DNA from: Bisbaumannia pacifica | GTDB taxonomy: Bacteria; Pseudomonadota; Gammaproteobacteria; Pseudomonadales; Halomonadaceae | Direction of reading: 5' to 3' | Assembly (NCBI RefSeq): GCF_007989625.1 | Contig: NZ_BJUK01000013.1 | Location: 31,722-95,721, forward strand | DNA: 64,000 bases | Part shown: one piece after another, positions 56,072 through 63,965 of the stretch | Numbering within the stretch: position 1 is the stretch's first letter | Layout of the letters: each line of letters opens with the position of its first letter | Program-made: the position numbers and the translations under genes | The notes under the pieces: model-generated | What the model saw: the letters and a program-made list of their open reading frames with translations, nothing else | Told to the model about the DNA's origin: nothing | Database searches by the model: none

Positions 56072-57180
56072 GCGGGCTCTCCTTGGGCATGGGGCTCGGC
56101 CTGGCGGCGCAATACCCGGCGGCGGCTGGCGGTGCTGTCGCGATCCATGTAGCCCTGGCGCAGGTGGCGCACGCCGCCGGCCAGCTGATAGGCGCGCCGG
56201 CCATGGAACAGCCGGTAGTTGTCCATGATCAGCATCTGCCCCGGCGCCAGCTTGAGGTGCAGGGTCAACTCGTCGCCGGTGATCAGCTCATAGAAGGCGC
56301 GGCGGGCGGCGTAGTAGGTGTCCAGCGTCTCGGGGGCCAGGGCCGGCACCCGTTCGGTGCGGTTGGAGTAGCGCACGCGGACCGGCTCACCCTGGCGATC
56401 CAGCTCGATCAGCGGCCCCTCGCTCTCCAGGTGGGTGGTGTCGTCCCGGTAGCGGAAGCCCGGGCGCACCCGGGTCAGGCAGTCGAAGGCCACGGGGTCA
56501 CGCTCGCGCAGCCGGCGCGCCGCCATATAGCCGTCCACCAGGGTGTTGTCGCCGCCCTCGGCGGCATTGCTCAGGCAGTGCAGCCAGATATAGCCGGGGA
56601 TGGGGTCCCGGTAGGGGTTGTCGGTGTGCGGCTCCAGGCCGCGCTGGGTCATGGTCAGGTCGTAGGCATCGGCCACCGACTTGACGTCGGCGATGCCGCC
56701 CCAGTTGGTGCGCCGCAGTGGACCGATGCGATCGATCAGCGGGCGCATGCCGTCCTCCTCGGCGGGGACCCCGGAGACCAGCACGAAGCCGTCCCGGTGC
56801 AGCGCCTCCAGCAGCGCCAGCAGGGCGCCATCATCATGCAGGGCCTCGGCGTAGTCGGCCCGGGGGCTAGGGGCGTCGGCGGCATCCCAGAGTCGCCGGG
56901 GCGGATCGATGGGCGCCTCGAGCAGCTCCGCCAGCGGCACCTCGCAGCGGTGGCCATCGCCGAAGCGCAGCGCCAGGCCGGCGCCGCTGACCTCGGCGGC
57001 CTCGAGGCGCAGGTCCAGGGGTAGCTCGGCGGCCTCGATCAGGCGCTGGCCGGTGCGTGGGTCCCGGGTCTGGGGATCGGGGCTGCGTTCGCGCAGCCAC
57101 AGGGCGGTGAACTCCCGCGATTGGTCCCGATGGTCGAGTACCAGGCGTTGGCCCTGGGCCCGGAGCCTGACGTGGGTCAT
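56068..57180 (-). CDS. 2-oxoglutarate/Fe(II) oxygenase, gamma-butyrobetaine hydroxylase-like (TmpA-like)
   Basis: Member of the TauD/GBBH family, 370 aa. The iron facial triad is HTD in LEPHTDNPYR (about residue 184-193) with the distal His in YRLFHGRRAY (about 330), and the 2OG-binding Arg follows. The N-terminal domain (WLRERSPDPQTRDPRTGQRLI) lacks the zinc cysteines of eukaryotic GBBH. Its tight pairing with an HD protein recalls TmpA, which hydroxylates 2-trimethylaminoethylphosphonate. It heads the nine-gene operon. The ATG at 57180 follows GGAG with an 8-base spacer. Confidence 0.82.
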   Translation of the reverse strand: MTHVRLRAQGQRLVLDHRDQSREFTALWLRERSPDPQTRDPRTGQRLIEAAELPLDLRLEAAEVSGAGLALRFGDGHRCEVPLAELLEAPIDPPRRLWDAADAPSPRADYAEALHDDGALLALLEALHRDGFVLVSGVPAEEDGMRPLIDRIGPLRRTNWGGIADVKSVADAYDLTMTQRGLEPHTDNPYRDPIPGYIWLHCLSNAAEGGDNTLVDGYMAARRLRERDPVAFDCLTRVRPGFRYRDDTTHLESEGPLIELDRQGEPVRVRYSNRTERVPALAPETLDTYYAARRAFYELITGDELTLHLKLAPGQMLIMDNYRLFHGRRAYQLAGGVRHLRQGYMDRDSTASRRRVLRRQAEPHAQGEPA

Positions 57181-57265
57181 GACGGCGTCTCCACAAGATT
57201 CGGTCACTGGCATTGGCGTGAGTGCTTATTACCTTATCCGCGGTTTCGCTCCTGGACTTGATTAA

Positions 57266-57295
57266 ATTGGCCATATACTTGAACTTATTGGCCAT
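57266..57295 (+). promoter_or_regulatory. Direct repeat, probable GlxA/AraC-regulator site
   Basis: ATTGGCCAT occurs at 57266-57274 and again at 57287-57295, exactly 21 bp (two helical turns) apart. This spacing is typical of AraC-family tandem half-sites. The second copy overlaps the start codon of the regulator gene, between it and the divergent operon. Confidence 0.55.
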
Positions 57296-58313
57296 GATGG
57301 AACCCTATCCCGACGAATGGCCCTATCCGCGTCCCGACTCGCCGCCCCTGCTGACCCCCGAGGAGGCCGAGCACACCCTGGATGTCTGGCTGGTGCCCAA
57401 GTTCTCGATGCTGACCCTGTTCTGCCTGCTGGAGCCGCTGCGGGTGGCCAATCGCTTCGGGCGCGACCTCTTCGCCTGGCGGTTACGCTCCGCCACCGGC
57501 CAGGCGGTGGTGGCCAGCAACGGGGTGCGTATCGACGTGGACGGCTCCCTCGAGACCCTGGCCGACGATGCCGGCCTGATCGTGGTCTCCTCCTACGAGG
57601 CGGAGCTGACGGTGGGGGCGGCCGAGCGCGCCGTGCTGCGGCGCATCGCCGCCCATGGCGGTTGGCTGGGGGGGCTGGACACGGCGCCCTTTATCCTCGC
57701 CCGGGCGGGGGTGCTGGAGGGACACCGGGTGGCCCTGCACTGGGAGAGCGTGCCGGCCTTTCGCCAGGAGTTTCCCCACCTGGCCATCAGCCAGGCCCGC
57801 TACGAGTTCGATAGCGAGCGCCTGACCGGCTCCGGGGGCTCGGCCAGCATCGACATGATGCTGGACTGGATCGAGCGGGCCTATGGGCCGGCCCTGGCCA
57901 ATGCGGTGGGGCGCCAGCTGGTCCACCAGCGGGCCCGGGGCGAGGCCTCCCTGGCCCAGCGCCATCTCTACGAAGAGCTGCCACGCAGCGTGGTGCGGGC
58001 CCTGGCGGTGATGGAGGCCAACCTGGCCCAGGCGCTGCCGATTCCCGAGGTGTGTCGCCTGGTGGGCCAGTCCCAGCGCCAGCTGACGCGGCTGTTCATG
58101 GCCCACTTCGGCGAGAGCCCCAAGCAGTGCTATCTGGGTCTGCGCCTCGACCAGGCGCGGCGCATCCTCGCCGATAGTCGCTGCCGGGTCACCGAGGCGG
58201 CCCTGGCCGCCGGCTTTACCCAGCCGGCGCACTTCTCGCGGGCCTATCGGCAACGCTTCAACGAGGCCCCGAGCACCACCGCCGAACGGGGCACCCTGGA
58301 TCCCCCGCGTTAG
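57294..58313 (+). CDS. GlxA-type AraC-family regulator of the divergent operon
   Basis: Regulator of 339 aa with an N-terminal DJ-1/PfpI-like domain (about 25-205, GGLDTAPFILARAGVLEGHRVALHWE) and a C-terminal AraC DNA-binding domain (about 235-335, QSQRQLTRLFMAHFGESP). It has an extra Pro-rich leader of about 25 residues (PYPDEWPYPRPDSPPLLTP). It diverges from the nine-gene operon with 113 bases between starts, so it is the likely regulator. The start could be ATG 57294 or 57297; there is no strong ribosome site. It is convergent with gbbH, overlapping by 4 bases. Confidence 0.87.
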   Translation: MMEPYPDEWPYPRPDSPPLLTPEEAEHTLDVWLVPKFSMLTLFCLLEPLRVANRFGRDLFAWRLRSATGQAVVASNGVRIDVDGSLETLADDAGLIVVSSYEAELTVGAAERAVLRRIAAHGGWLGGLDTAPFILARAGVLEGHRVALHWESVPAFRQEFPHLAISQARYEFDSERLTGSGGSASIDMMLDWIERAYGPALANAVGRQLVHQRARGEASLAQRHLYEELPRSVVRALAVMEANLAQALPIPEVCRLVGQSQRQLTRLFMAHFGESPKQCYLGLRLDQARRILADSRCRVTEAALAAGFTQPAHFSRAYRQRFNEAPSTTAERGTLDPPR

Positions 58314-59551
58314 TCGTTGTGTTCCGAATCGAGCCGCCGCCGGCGCCGGGCGCGCTGGATCATCCGGTAGCGGGAGCGCACTTCGTCCCGCTCCAGGTAG
58401 CAGCCCTGCAACCAGCGCCGGCCGCCGCCCCCGGCGAAGGCGTCCCGGGCATGCAGCAACCGGCGGTTGTCGAAGATCACCAGGTCCCCCGGGGCATAGT
58501 CGAAGCGCAGGGCGAACTGCGGCTCATGGAGCAGGGCCTGTAGCGCCATCAGCGCCGCATAGGCGGGCTCCACCGCCTCGAAGGGCGCCTGCAGCGGGCC
58601 GCGCAGGAAGTCGGCGATACGCACCTCCTGCAGTTCGCCGCGCTCGTCCAGGCCGATCATGGGGGCATGCCAGACATGATCGGTGGTGCGGGCGGTATTG
58701 GCGAAGCACCAGCGCTGGCGGGTCAGGGTGGCGAAGGCCTCGGGGTGACGATCGCGTAGCGCCTCGGCCACGGCGAAGCCGTCGAGCATCACCGCCTGGC
58801 CCCCCGCCACGTCGTTCTCCAGGCAGTGCAGCAGCTGCAGCCCCGGCTGGTACTCCCGGGTGGGCAGGTCCACATGGGGCGGCAGGGCGATGGAGGTGTA
58901 GGCGTTGGAGTCGGGGTCGGGCTTGGCGCGCACGTCGAAGAGGGTGCCGAAGTTGGTGGCCCGCAGCGGGCCGATGCGCGCGGCGATCTCGGCCAGGGAG
59001 CCCGGCGCGGTGGGCAGGCCGCGCAGGCGCACCAGCCCCTTGCCGAGCACGCGCTCCAGGGCCGGGGCGAGGATCGCCTCCTCGGCCTCGCCGGCCGGCT
59101 CGGCGTCGAGCAGGCCGCTGGCGTCGAGGCTGTCGGGGCTGGCGTCGGGACCGCCCAGCCAGGTCGTGACCGGCACCAGGGGGCCCTCCTGGGTGGCGCC
59201 GTTGTCGTAGTCGTGGGCGCGCAGCCAGCCGGGATGGAAGCGCAGCACGCGGGCCTCGGGGGCGAAGCTAACGCAGAGGGCGCCGGCGGCGTCCACCTCG
59301 GCGGCGGCGATCTCCGGCCAGGCGGGCAGGGTGGAGAGGTCGAGGATGCGCTCCCGGGTAGCGGGATTGACGGTGCTCTCGTCGGCGGCGTTCTCGCGCA
59401 ACCAAATGCCGTGATAGCGGCTCACGCGACCGTCGCTCCAATCCAGGGTGACCACCCGGGCGTCGTGGGTGACGGCGCGGATCTCGGCCTCGATGGGCCA
59501 GGCGTCGTAGTCCGGGGTGAGCGGCAGCGTCGGGGACGAGAGCGAATTCAT
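58310..59551 (-). CDS. gbbH: Gamma-butyrobetaine dioxygenase
   Basis: 2OG/Fe(II) enzyme of 413 aa that hydroxylates gamma-butyrobetaine to L-carnitine. The iron ligands are in LPPHVDLPTREY (H and D, about residue 220-228) and in RRLLHARDAF (about 362). The N-terminal domain IWLRENAADESTVNPATRERIL matches bacterial GBBH, without zinc cysteines. The start at 59551 follows GAGAGG. It lies between two GlxA-type regulators and beside the carnitine-degradation genes, which use its product. Four repeats of a GTCGAAT-GGTGC type box lie upstream. Confidence 0.85.
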   Translation of the reverse strand: MNSLSSPTLPLTPDYDAWPIEAEIRAVTHDARVVTLDWSDGRVSRYHGIWLRENAADESTVNPATRERILDLSTLPAWPEIAAAEVDAAGALCVSFAPEARVLRFHPGWLRAHDYDNGATQEGPLVPVTTWLGGPDASPDSLDASGLLDAEPAGEAEEAILAPALERVLGKGLVRLRGLPTAPGSLAEIAARIGPLRATNFGTLFDVRAKPDPDSNAYTSIALPPHVDLPTREYQPGLQLLHCLENDVAGGQAVMLDGFAVAEALRDRHPEAFATLTRQRWCFANTARTTDHVWHAPMIGLDERGELQEVRIADFLRGPLQAPFEAVEPAYAALMALQALLHEPQFALRFDYAPGDLVIFDNRRLLHARDAFAGGGGRRWLQGCYLERDEVRSRYRMIQRARRRRRLDSEHND

Positions 59552-59611
59552 AAGGACCTCTCCGGGGGAATGGAAGGTCCTAGCTTGCCGATGGCCGGTG
59601 GAGGAAAAGCG

Positions 59612-59692
59612 GCACCATTCGACGCCGACTATGCACGATTCGACAGCGCTATCTGAGCACCACTCGATAGCCCGGCTTAAGCCCCATTCGAC
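59612..59692 (-). promoter_or_regulatory. Four tandem boxes upstream of gbbH
   Basis: On the minus strand the 12-mer GTCGAATGGTGC occurs in near-perfect form at 59612-59623, 59633-59644, 59657-59668 and 59681-59692 (0, 1, 2 and 1 mismatches from the first), spaced 21, 24 and 24 bases. The last overlaps the 3' end of the adjacent regulator gene. This is consistent with an array of AraC-type half-sites controlling gbbH. Confidence 0.6.
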
Positions 59693-60660
59693 AGCCAGGC
59701 CCGATCCTGCTGGCGTCGCAACTGGCTGGGGGTGAGGCCATGGCGCTGGCGAAAGGCGCGGGTAAAGCTAGAGGCGGAGGCGAAGCCGCTGGCCTGGGCG
59801 ATCTCCAGCACCCGGTGGGGGGTCTCCAGCAGCAGGCCATGGGCGTGATCCAGGCGCAGCTCCAGGTAGTGATCCCGGGGCGAGCGCTCCAGGTAGCGCA
59901 GGAAGAGCCGCTCCAGGCCGCGCCAGGAGAGTGCCAGGCGCCGGGCCAGGTCGGCGATGGCCAGGGGCGACTCCAGGTTGGCCTCCATCAGGCCGATGGC
60001 GCGACGCAGCTCCAGGGGCAGGTGGGGCGGCGCCGCGGGGCGCTGGCGGCTGGCGGCCAGGCGCCCCCGGTCATGCACCAGCTGGGCGTTGACCCGGGCC
60101 GCCAGGGCCTCGCCGTGGCGGCGCCGCACCAGGTCCAGGGCCATGTCGATGGCGGCGCTGCCGCCGGCACAGGAGAAGCCCCGGGCGTCCACCTCGTAGA
60201 GGGACTCCACGGCATCGACCCGCGGGAAGCGGCGGCGGAAGTCGGGCAGGCTCTCCCAGTGCAGGGTCACGGTCTGGTCGTCGAGCAGCCCCGCCGCGGC
60301 CAGCGCCACGCAGCCGGTGTCCATGCCGCCCAGCACGCAGCCCCGGGCCGCCCGCTCGCGCAGCCAGCCCAACAGGGTCGGAGTCAGGGCCGCCTCGGGG
60401 GCGAAGCTGGCGCAGACCGCCAGGCTGGGGAAGTCCGGGGCCTGCGCCAGGGCCATCTCGACCCCCAGGGACATGCCGTTGCTGGCCGTCACCGGGGCAC
60501 CGTCCAGGCCGATCAGCTGCCAGCGGAACAGCTCGCGGCCCGCCATGCGGTTGGCGATCCGCAGCGGCTCGATGGCGGAGAAGAGCGCCACCATGGCGAA
60601 GCGCGGCAGCAGCAGGATACCGATGGGTTCCGGCTCGGGGCCGGCATAGTGGAGTCGCAT
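59677..60660 (-). CDS. cdhR: GlxA-type AraC-family regulator, CdhR-like
   Basis: Regulator of 327 aa with a DJ-1/PfpI-like domain (about 1-195, GGMDTGCVALAAAGLLDDQTVTLHWE) and an AraC domain (about 220-320). In Pseudomonas CdhR activates carnitine catabolism; the position directly after cdhB (51 bases) in the cdhCAB cluster supports that assignment. It is a close paralogue of the regulator at 47097-48062. The boxes upstream of gbbH begin within and just after its 3' end. Confidence 0.82.
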   Translation of the reverse strand: MRLHYAGPEPEPIGILLLPRFAMVALFSAIEPLRIANRMAGRELFRWQLIGLDGAPVTASNGMSLGVEMALAQAPDFPSLAVCASFAPEAALTPTLLGWLRERAARGCVLGGMDTGCVALAAAGLLDDQTVTLHWESLPDFRRRFPRVDAVESLYEVDARGFSCAGGSAAIDMALDLVRRRHGEALAARVNAQLVHDRGRLAASRQRPAAPPHLPLELRRAIGLMEANLESPLAIADLARRLALSWRGLERLFLRYLERSPRDHYLELRLDHAHGLLLETPHRVLEIAQASGFASASSFTRAFRQRHGLTPSQLRRQQDRAWLSNGA

Positions 60661-60711
60661 GCTAGGCAGGGTAACGCGCCCCCGCTGCGGATGCAGCAGG
60701 AGCGCGAGGGG

Positions 60712-61167
60712 CTAGCGCCGGATGCCGATGGTGCGTCCGGCGAGTTCCGGCCAGGCGCCGGCCTCGGCGTGGGGCAGCTCGGCCAGCGCCTCGGCGACCG
60801 GCGCCGGGAAGGCGTCGGGGCGGCCGCTCTGCTGGTTCATGCCCATCAGCATCTGCTCGCTGGTGGCCAGCAGGTTGCGCTCCTCGTCGAACAGCTCGAA
60901 GAAGGCGTGCAGCCGCTTGGCGTCGCGATCCAGCAGGGTCACCGCTACCGCCAGCGGCTGATCCTGGTGGGCCTCGCGGCGGTAGCAGAGGTGGGTCTCC
61001 AGGGTGTAGATCGTATAGCCGTGACGGCTGCGCCCTTCGGCATCCAGGCCGGTCCGGTCCATCAGCGCCTCCACCGCCAGGGAGAAGACCCTGGCGTATT
61101 CGGCGTCGTTCATATGGCCGTTGTAGTCGACCCACGCCGGGGCCACCCGGGTCTCCAGGATCACCAT
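60712..61167 (-). CDS. cdhB: Betainyl-CoA thioesterase CdhB
   Basis: Hotdog-fold thioesterase of 151 aa. It shows the 4HBT-type N-terminus VAPAWVDYNGHMNDAEYARVF with the catalytic Asp region. In Pseudomonas this enzyme releases glycine betaine from betainyl-CoA in carnitine catabolism. It overlaps the cdhA stop by one base (TGATG), so the assignment rests largely on the cdhC-cdhA-cdhB order. Confidence 0.87.
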   Translation of the reverse strand: MVILETRVAPAWVDYNGHMNDAEYARVFSLAVEALMDRTGLDAEGRSRHGYTIYTLETHLCYRREAHQDQPLAVAVTLLDRDAKRLHAFFELFDEERNLLATSEQMLMGMNQQSGRPDAFPAPVAEALAELPHAEAGAWPELAGRTIGIRR

Positions 61168-62123
61168 CAGATACGCCCCTCCAGGCCTTCCGCTTCGGGC
61201 CAGTATTTCTGCACCAGGTCGAGCAGTTCAACCAGGAAGTCGTCGCGGCGACGGTCGAGTTCGCTGACCGGACGGCCGGCGGCCTGGTATTCGCAGCCCT
61301 CGACCACCTTGTCGATCAGCTCGTCGGTGAGCTCGGGGGCCTCGAGCTTGGTCCAGGGCAGCTTCAGCGCCGGGCCGAACTGCTCGAGCATATGCCGCAT
61401 GCCCGGCTCGCCGCCGGCCAGGTGGAAGGTCAGGAAGGTGCCCATCAGCGACCAGCGCAGCCCGCAGCCGTAGACCACCGCGGCGTCCACCTCCTCGGTG
61501 GTGGCCACGCCGTCGTTGACCAGGTGCAGCGCCTCGCGCCATAGCGCCTCCATCAGGCGGTCGGCGATATGCCCCTCGATCTCGCGGCGTACCACCAGCG
61601 GACGCATGGCCAGGTCCTGGTAGAGCGACTGGGCCTGTTCGATCTGGCGGGGCTCGGTGGCCTCACCGCCGACCAGTTCCACCAGCGGCAGCAGGTAGAC
61701 CGGGTTGAAGGGGTGGGCGACGATCACCCGCCCCGAGGCCTTGGCACAGTCCTGCTGCAGGTCGCTGGGCTTGAAGCCGGACGTCGACGAGCCAATGATC
61801 ACCTCCGCCTCGGCGGCGGCGTCCAAGGCAGAGAGGATCTCGCGCTTGAGCGCCAGGCGCTCCGGGACGTTCTCCTGGATCAGGTCGGCGCCGGCCACGG
61901 CGGCCTCGAGGCTGTCGACGAAGGTGAGCCGTGCGGGGCTTGCACCCTCCGCCAGGCCCAGGCGCTCGAGGGACGGCCAGGCGTTGTCGACGAAGGCGCG
62001 GGTGCGCGCCGGGGCCTCCGGCGCCGGGTCGAAGGCCACCACGTCCCAGCCCCGGGCCAGGGCCCGGGCGATCCAGCCGTTACCGATGACGCCGGTGCCG
62101 ATCACGCTCAGTTGGCGGCTCAT
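61167..62123 (-). CDS. cdhA: L-carnitine dehydrogenase
   Basis: 3-hydroxyacyl-CoA-dehydrogenase-like enzyme of 318 aa that oxidises L-carnitine to 3-dehydrocarnitine with NAD+. It has the N-terminal Rossmann motif [17 protein letters not shown] (residues 9-25), the catalytic region [19 protein letters not shown] (about 138-156) and the [18 protein letters not shown] block. Length and sequence pattern fit the carnitine-specific group. It overlaps cdhC by 4 bases (ATGA) and cdhB by 1. Confidence 0.92.
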   Translation of the reverse strand: MSRQLSVIGTGVIGNGWIARALARGWDVVAFDPAPEAPARTRAFVDNAWPSLERLGLAEGASPARLTFVDSLEAAVAGADLIQENVPERLALKREILSALDAAAEAEVIIGSSTSGFKPSDLQQDCAKASGRVIVAHPFNPVYLLPLVELVGGEATEPRQIEQAQSLYQDLAMRPLVVRREIEGHIADRLMEALWREALHLVNDGVATTEEVDAAVVYGCGLRWSLMGTFLTFHLAGGEPGMRHMLEQFGPALKLPWTKLEAPELTDELIDKVVEGCEYQAAGRPVSELDRRRDDFLVELLDLVQKYWPEAEGLEGRI

Positions 62124-63040
62124 GCGTCACCTCCGACGGCTTGCTCCACGACCTTCCCGGTGCGCGGGTCGCGCAGCTTGAGGTGGGCGCGGGTCTCGGC
62201 GGGGGTCATGACGCGACCGCCGAGGTTCTCGATGAGGGTGCCGGCCTTCTCGACCAGCTGGCCGTTGGTGGCCAGGACGCCCTTCTCCAGGTAGAGGTTG
62301 TCCTCCAGGCCGACCCGAGCATGACCGCCGAGCAGCATCGCCTGGGCGACCATGGGCATCTGGTGGCGACCGATGCCGAAGGCGGCCCAGTTGGCGTTTT
62401 CCGGCAGCTTGTTGCGCATGGCCAGCATGGTCTCGGTATCGGCCTCGGCGCCCCAGGGGATGCCCAGGCAGAGCTGATAGAGGGGATCGCCGTCGAGCAG
62501 GCCCTCCTGCTGCAGCTGGCGGGCGAACCACACATGGCCCAGGTCGAAGCACTCGAGCTCCGGCTTGACCCCGGCGGCCTGCACCAGGCGGGCGTGCTCG
62601 CGCAGCCAGTCGGCGGTGTTCACGTAGACCATGTCGCCGAAGTTGAGGCTGCCGCAGTCCAGGGTGCAGAGTTCCGGCAGCAGCTCGGCCACCGGCGCGT
62701 GGCGCTCCGCCGGGGTCTGGATATCGGTGCCCGGGCCGCCGCGGGTGGGGTCCTCAGCGTCGGGGATCCAGTCGCCGCCGCCGCCGGCGGTGATGTTCAT
62801 GACGATATCCGCGTCCGCCTCGCGAACCCGCTCCATCACCTCGCGGAAGTGCTCCACGGAGTGGCTGATGCCGCCGGTCTCCGGGTCGCGCACGTGGATA
62901 TGCGCCACGCTGGCGCCGGCGCGGGCGGCCTCGATGCAGCTGTCGGCGATCTGCTTGGGGGTCACCGGCACATGGGGGCTCTTGGCGGCGGTGTCGCCGG
63001 CACCGGTGATGGCGCAGGTGAGGATGACGTTGCGATTCAT
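62120..63040 (-). CDS. cdhC: 3-dehydrocarnitine:acetyl-CoA trimethylamine transferase CdhC (BKACE family)
   Basis: BKACE-family (DUF849) enzyme of 306 aa that cleaves 3-dehydrocarnitine with acetyl-CoA to acetoacetate and betainyl-CoA. The Zn ligands are in [12 protein letters not shown] (about residues 46-57), and the C-terminal [14 protein letters not shown] block is present. The ATG at 63040 follows GAGGGAG. It is the first gene of the cdhC-cdhA-cdhB-cdhR cluster. A 20-bp palindrome lies between it and the divergent TauE-like gene. Confidence 0.92.
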   Translation of the reverse strand: MNRNVILTCAITGAGDTAAKSPHVPVTPKQIADSCIEAARAGASVAHIHVRDPETGGISHSVEHFREVMERVREADADIVMNITAGGGGDWIPDAEDPTRGGPGTDIQTPAERHAPVAELLPELCTLDCGSLNFGDMVYVNTADWLREHARLVQAAGVKPELECFDLGHVWFARQLQQEGLLDGDPLYQLCLGIPWGAEADTETMLAMRNKLPENANWAAFGIGRHQMPMVAQAMLLGGHARVGLEDNLYLEKGVLATNGQLVEKAGTLIENLGGRVMTPAETRAHLKLRDPRTGKVVEQAVGGDA

Positions 63041-63104
63041 GGTCGCTCCCTCGGGGTGGTGGAATTCGCGTCCAGTGTCGTCCGCCCAGACCCCGGCCGT
63101 TTGG

Positions 63105-63124
63105 CAACTTGCGCCGGGAAGTTG
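63105..63124. promoter_or_regulatory. Palindrome between cdhC and the TauE-like gene
   Basis: CAACTT (63105-63110) and AAGTTG (63119-63124) form an inverted repeat with an 8-base GC-rich spacer, 65 bases upstream of cdhC and 77 before the divergent gene. It could be a regulator site; no known consensus is matched. Confidence 0.4.
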
Positions 63125-63200
63125 ACCCGAGTCGCCGGAGAGGGGTGAATAGGACGCGAATCATCGGGCGAGACCGCCCGAGGCCATCGAGGAGAGGATC

Positions 63201-63965
63201 ATGGAAGGGATGCTGGAGCTGTTGTCGCCGCTATCGGCGGCGATCAACCTGGGCCTGGTGCTGCTGGCGGCTTTGACCTCGGGGGTCTCGGCGGCGGTGG
63301 GCATCGGCGGTGGCACCCTGTTGATCATGGTGATGGCCCAGGTGATGCCGGCCACGGCGCTGATCCCGGTCCACGGCATGGTGCAGCTGGGCTCCAACGG
63401 CGGTCGGGCGCTGATGACCTGGCGGCATATCGACCGCGGCCTGCTGGCCGCCTTCCTGCCCGGGGTGGTGCTGGGGGCCCTGGTGGCCGCCTGGCTGCTG
63501 GTGCGCCTGCCGCCGGGGGTGCTGGAGCTGTGCATCGCCGCCTTCGTGCTCTATTCCTGCTGGGGGCCGGGCTGGCCCAGGGGCTGGCTGGGGCGCGGCG
63601 GGACCCTGCTGGCCGGGGCCCTGACCACCTTCCTCTCCAGCCTGGTGGGGGCATCCGGCCCCCTAGTGGGGGCGGTGATCAAGCAGCACTTCGGCGAGCG
63701 CCTGCCGCGGGTGGCCACCTTCGCCGCCTGCATGAGCTTCCAGCACCTGACCAAGGCCTTTATCTTCGGGGTCGCCGGTTTCGTCTTCCATGAGTGGCTG
63801 GCGCTGATGGTGGCGATGATCGTCGCCGGCCTGGCGGGCACCTGGCTGGGCCTGCAGTTGCTGCGTCGGCTCTCCGACCGCCGCTTCGACGGCCTCTTCA
63901 AGTGGGTGCTGACGCTGCTGGCGCTGCGCCTGATCTGGCTGGGGCTGGGACGGCTCGGCGTTTAG
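63201..63965 (+). CDS. Sulfite exporter TauE/SafE family membrane protein
   Basis: Inner-membrane protein of 254 aa with about seven to eight hydrophobic helices, the two-fold repeated TauE pattern (SAAVGIGGGTLLI near residues 31-43 and LSSLVGASGPLVGAVI near 148-163). The family exports sulfite or other small organo-sulfur anions; the substrate here is unknown. It diverges from cdhC, so linkage to carnitine metabolism is only positional. The ATG follows GAGGAGAGGATC. Confidence 0.85.
   Translation: MEGMLELLSPLSAAINLGLVLLAALTSGVSAAVGIGGGTLLIMVMAQVMPATALIPVHGMVQLGSNGGRALMTWRHIDRGLLAAFLPGVVLGALVAAWLLVRLPPGVLELCIAAFVLYSCWGPGWPRGWLGRGGTLLAGALTTFLSSLVGASGPLVGAVIKQHFGERLPRVATFAACMSFQHLTKAFIFGVAGFVFHEWLALMVAMIVAGLAGTWLGLQLLRRLSDRRFDGLFKWVLTLLALRLIWLGLGRLGV

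Noticed and set aside
63102..63111. TGGCA followed by TTGC upstream of cdhC, resembling a sigma-54 promoter
   Set aside because: The GG and GC elements are too close together for sigma-54, which needs ten bases between them.
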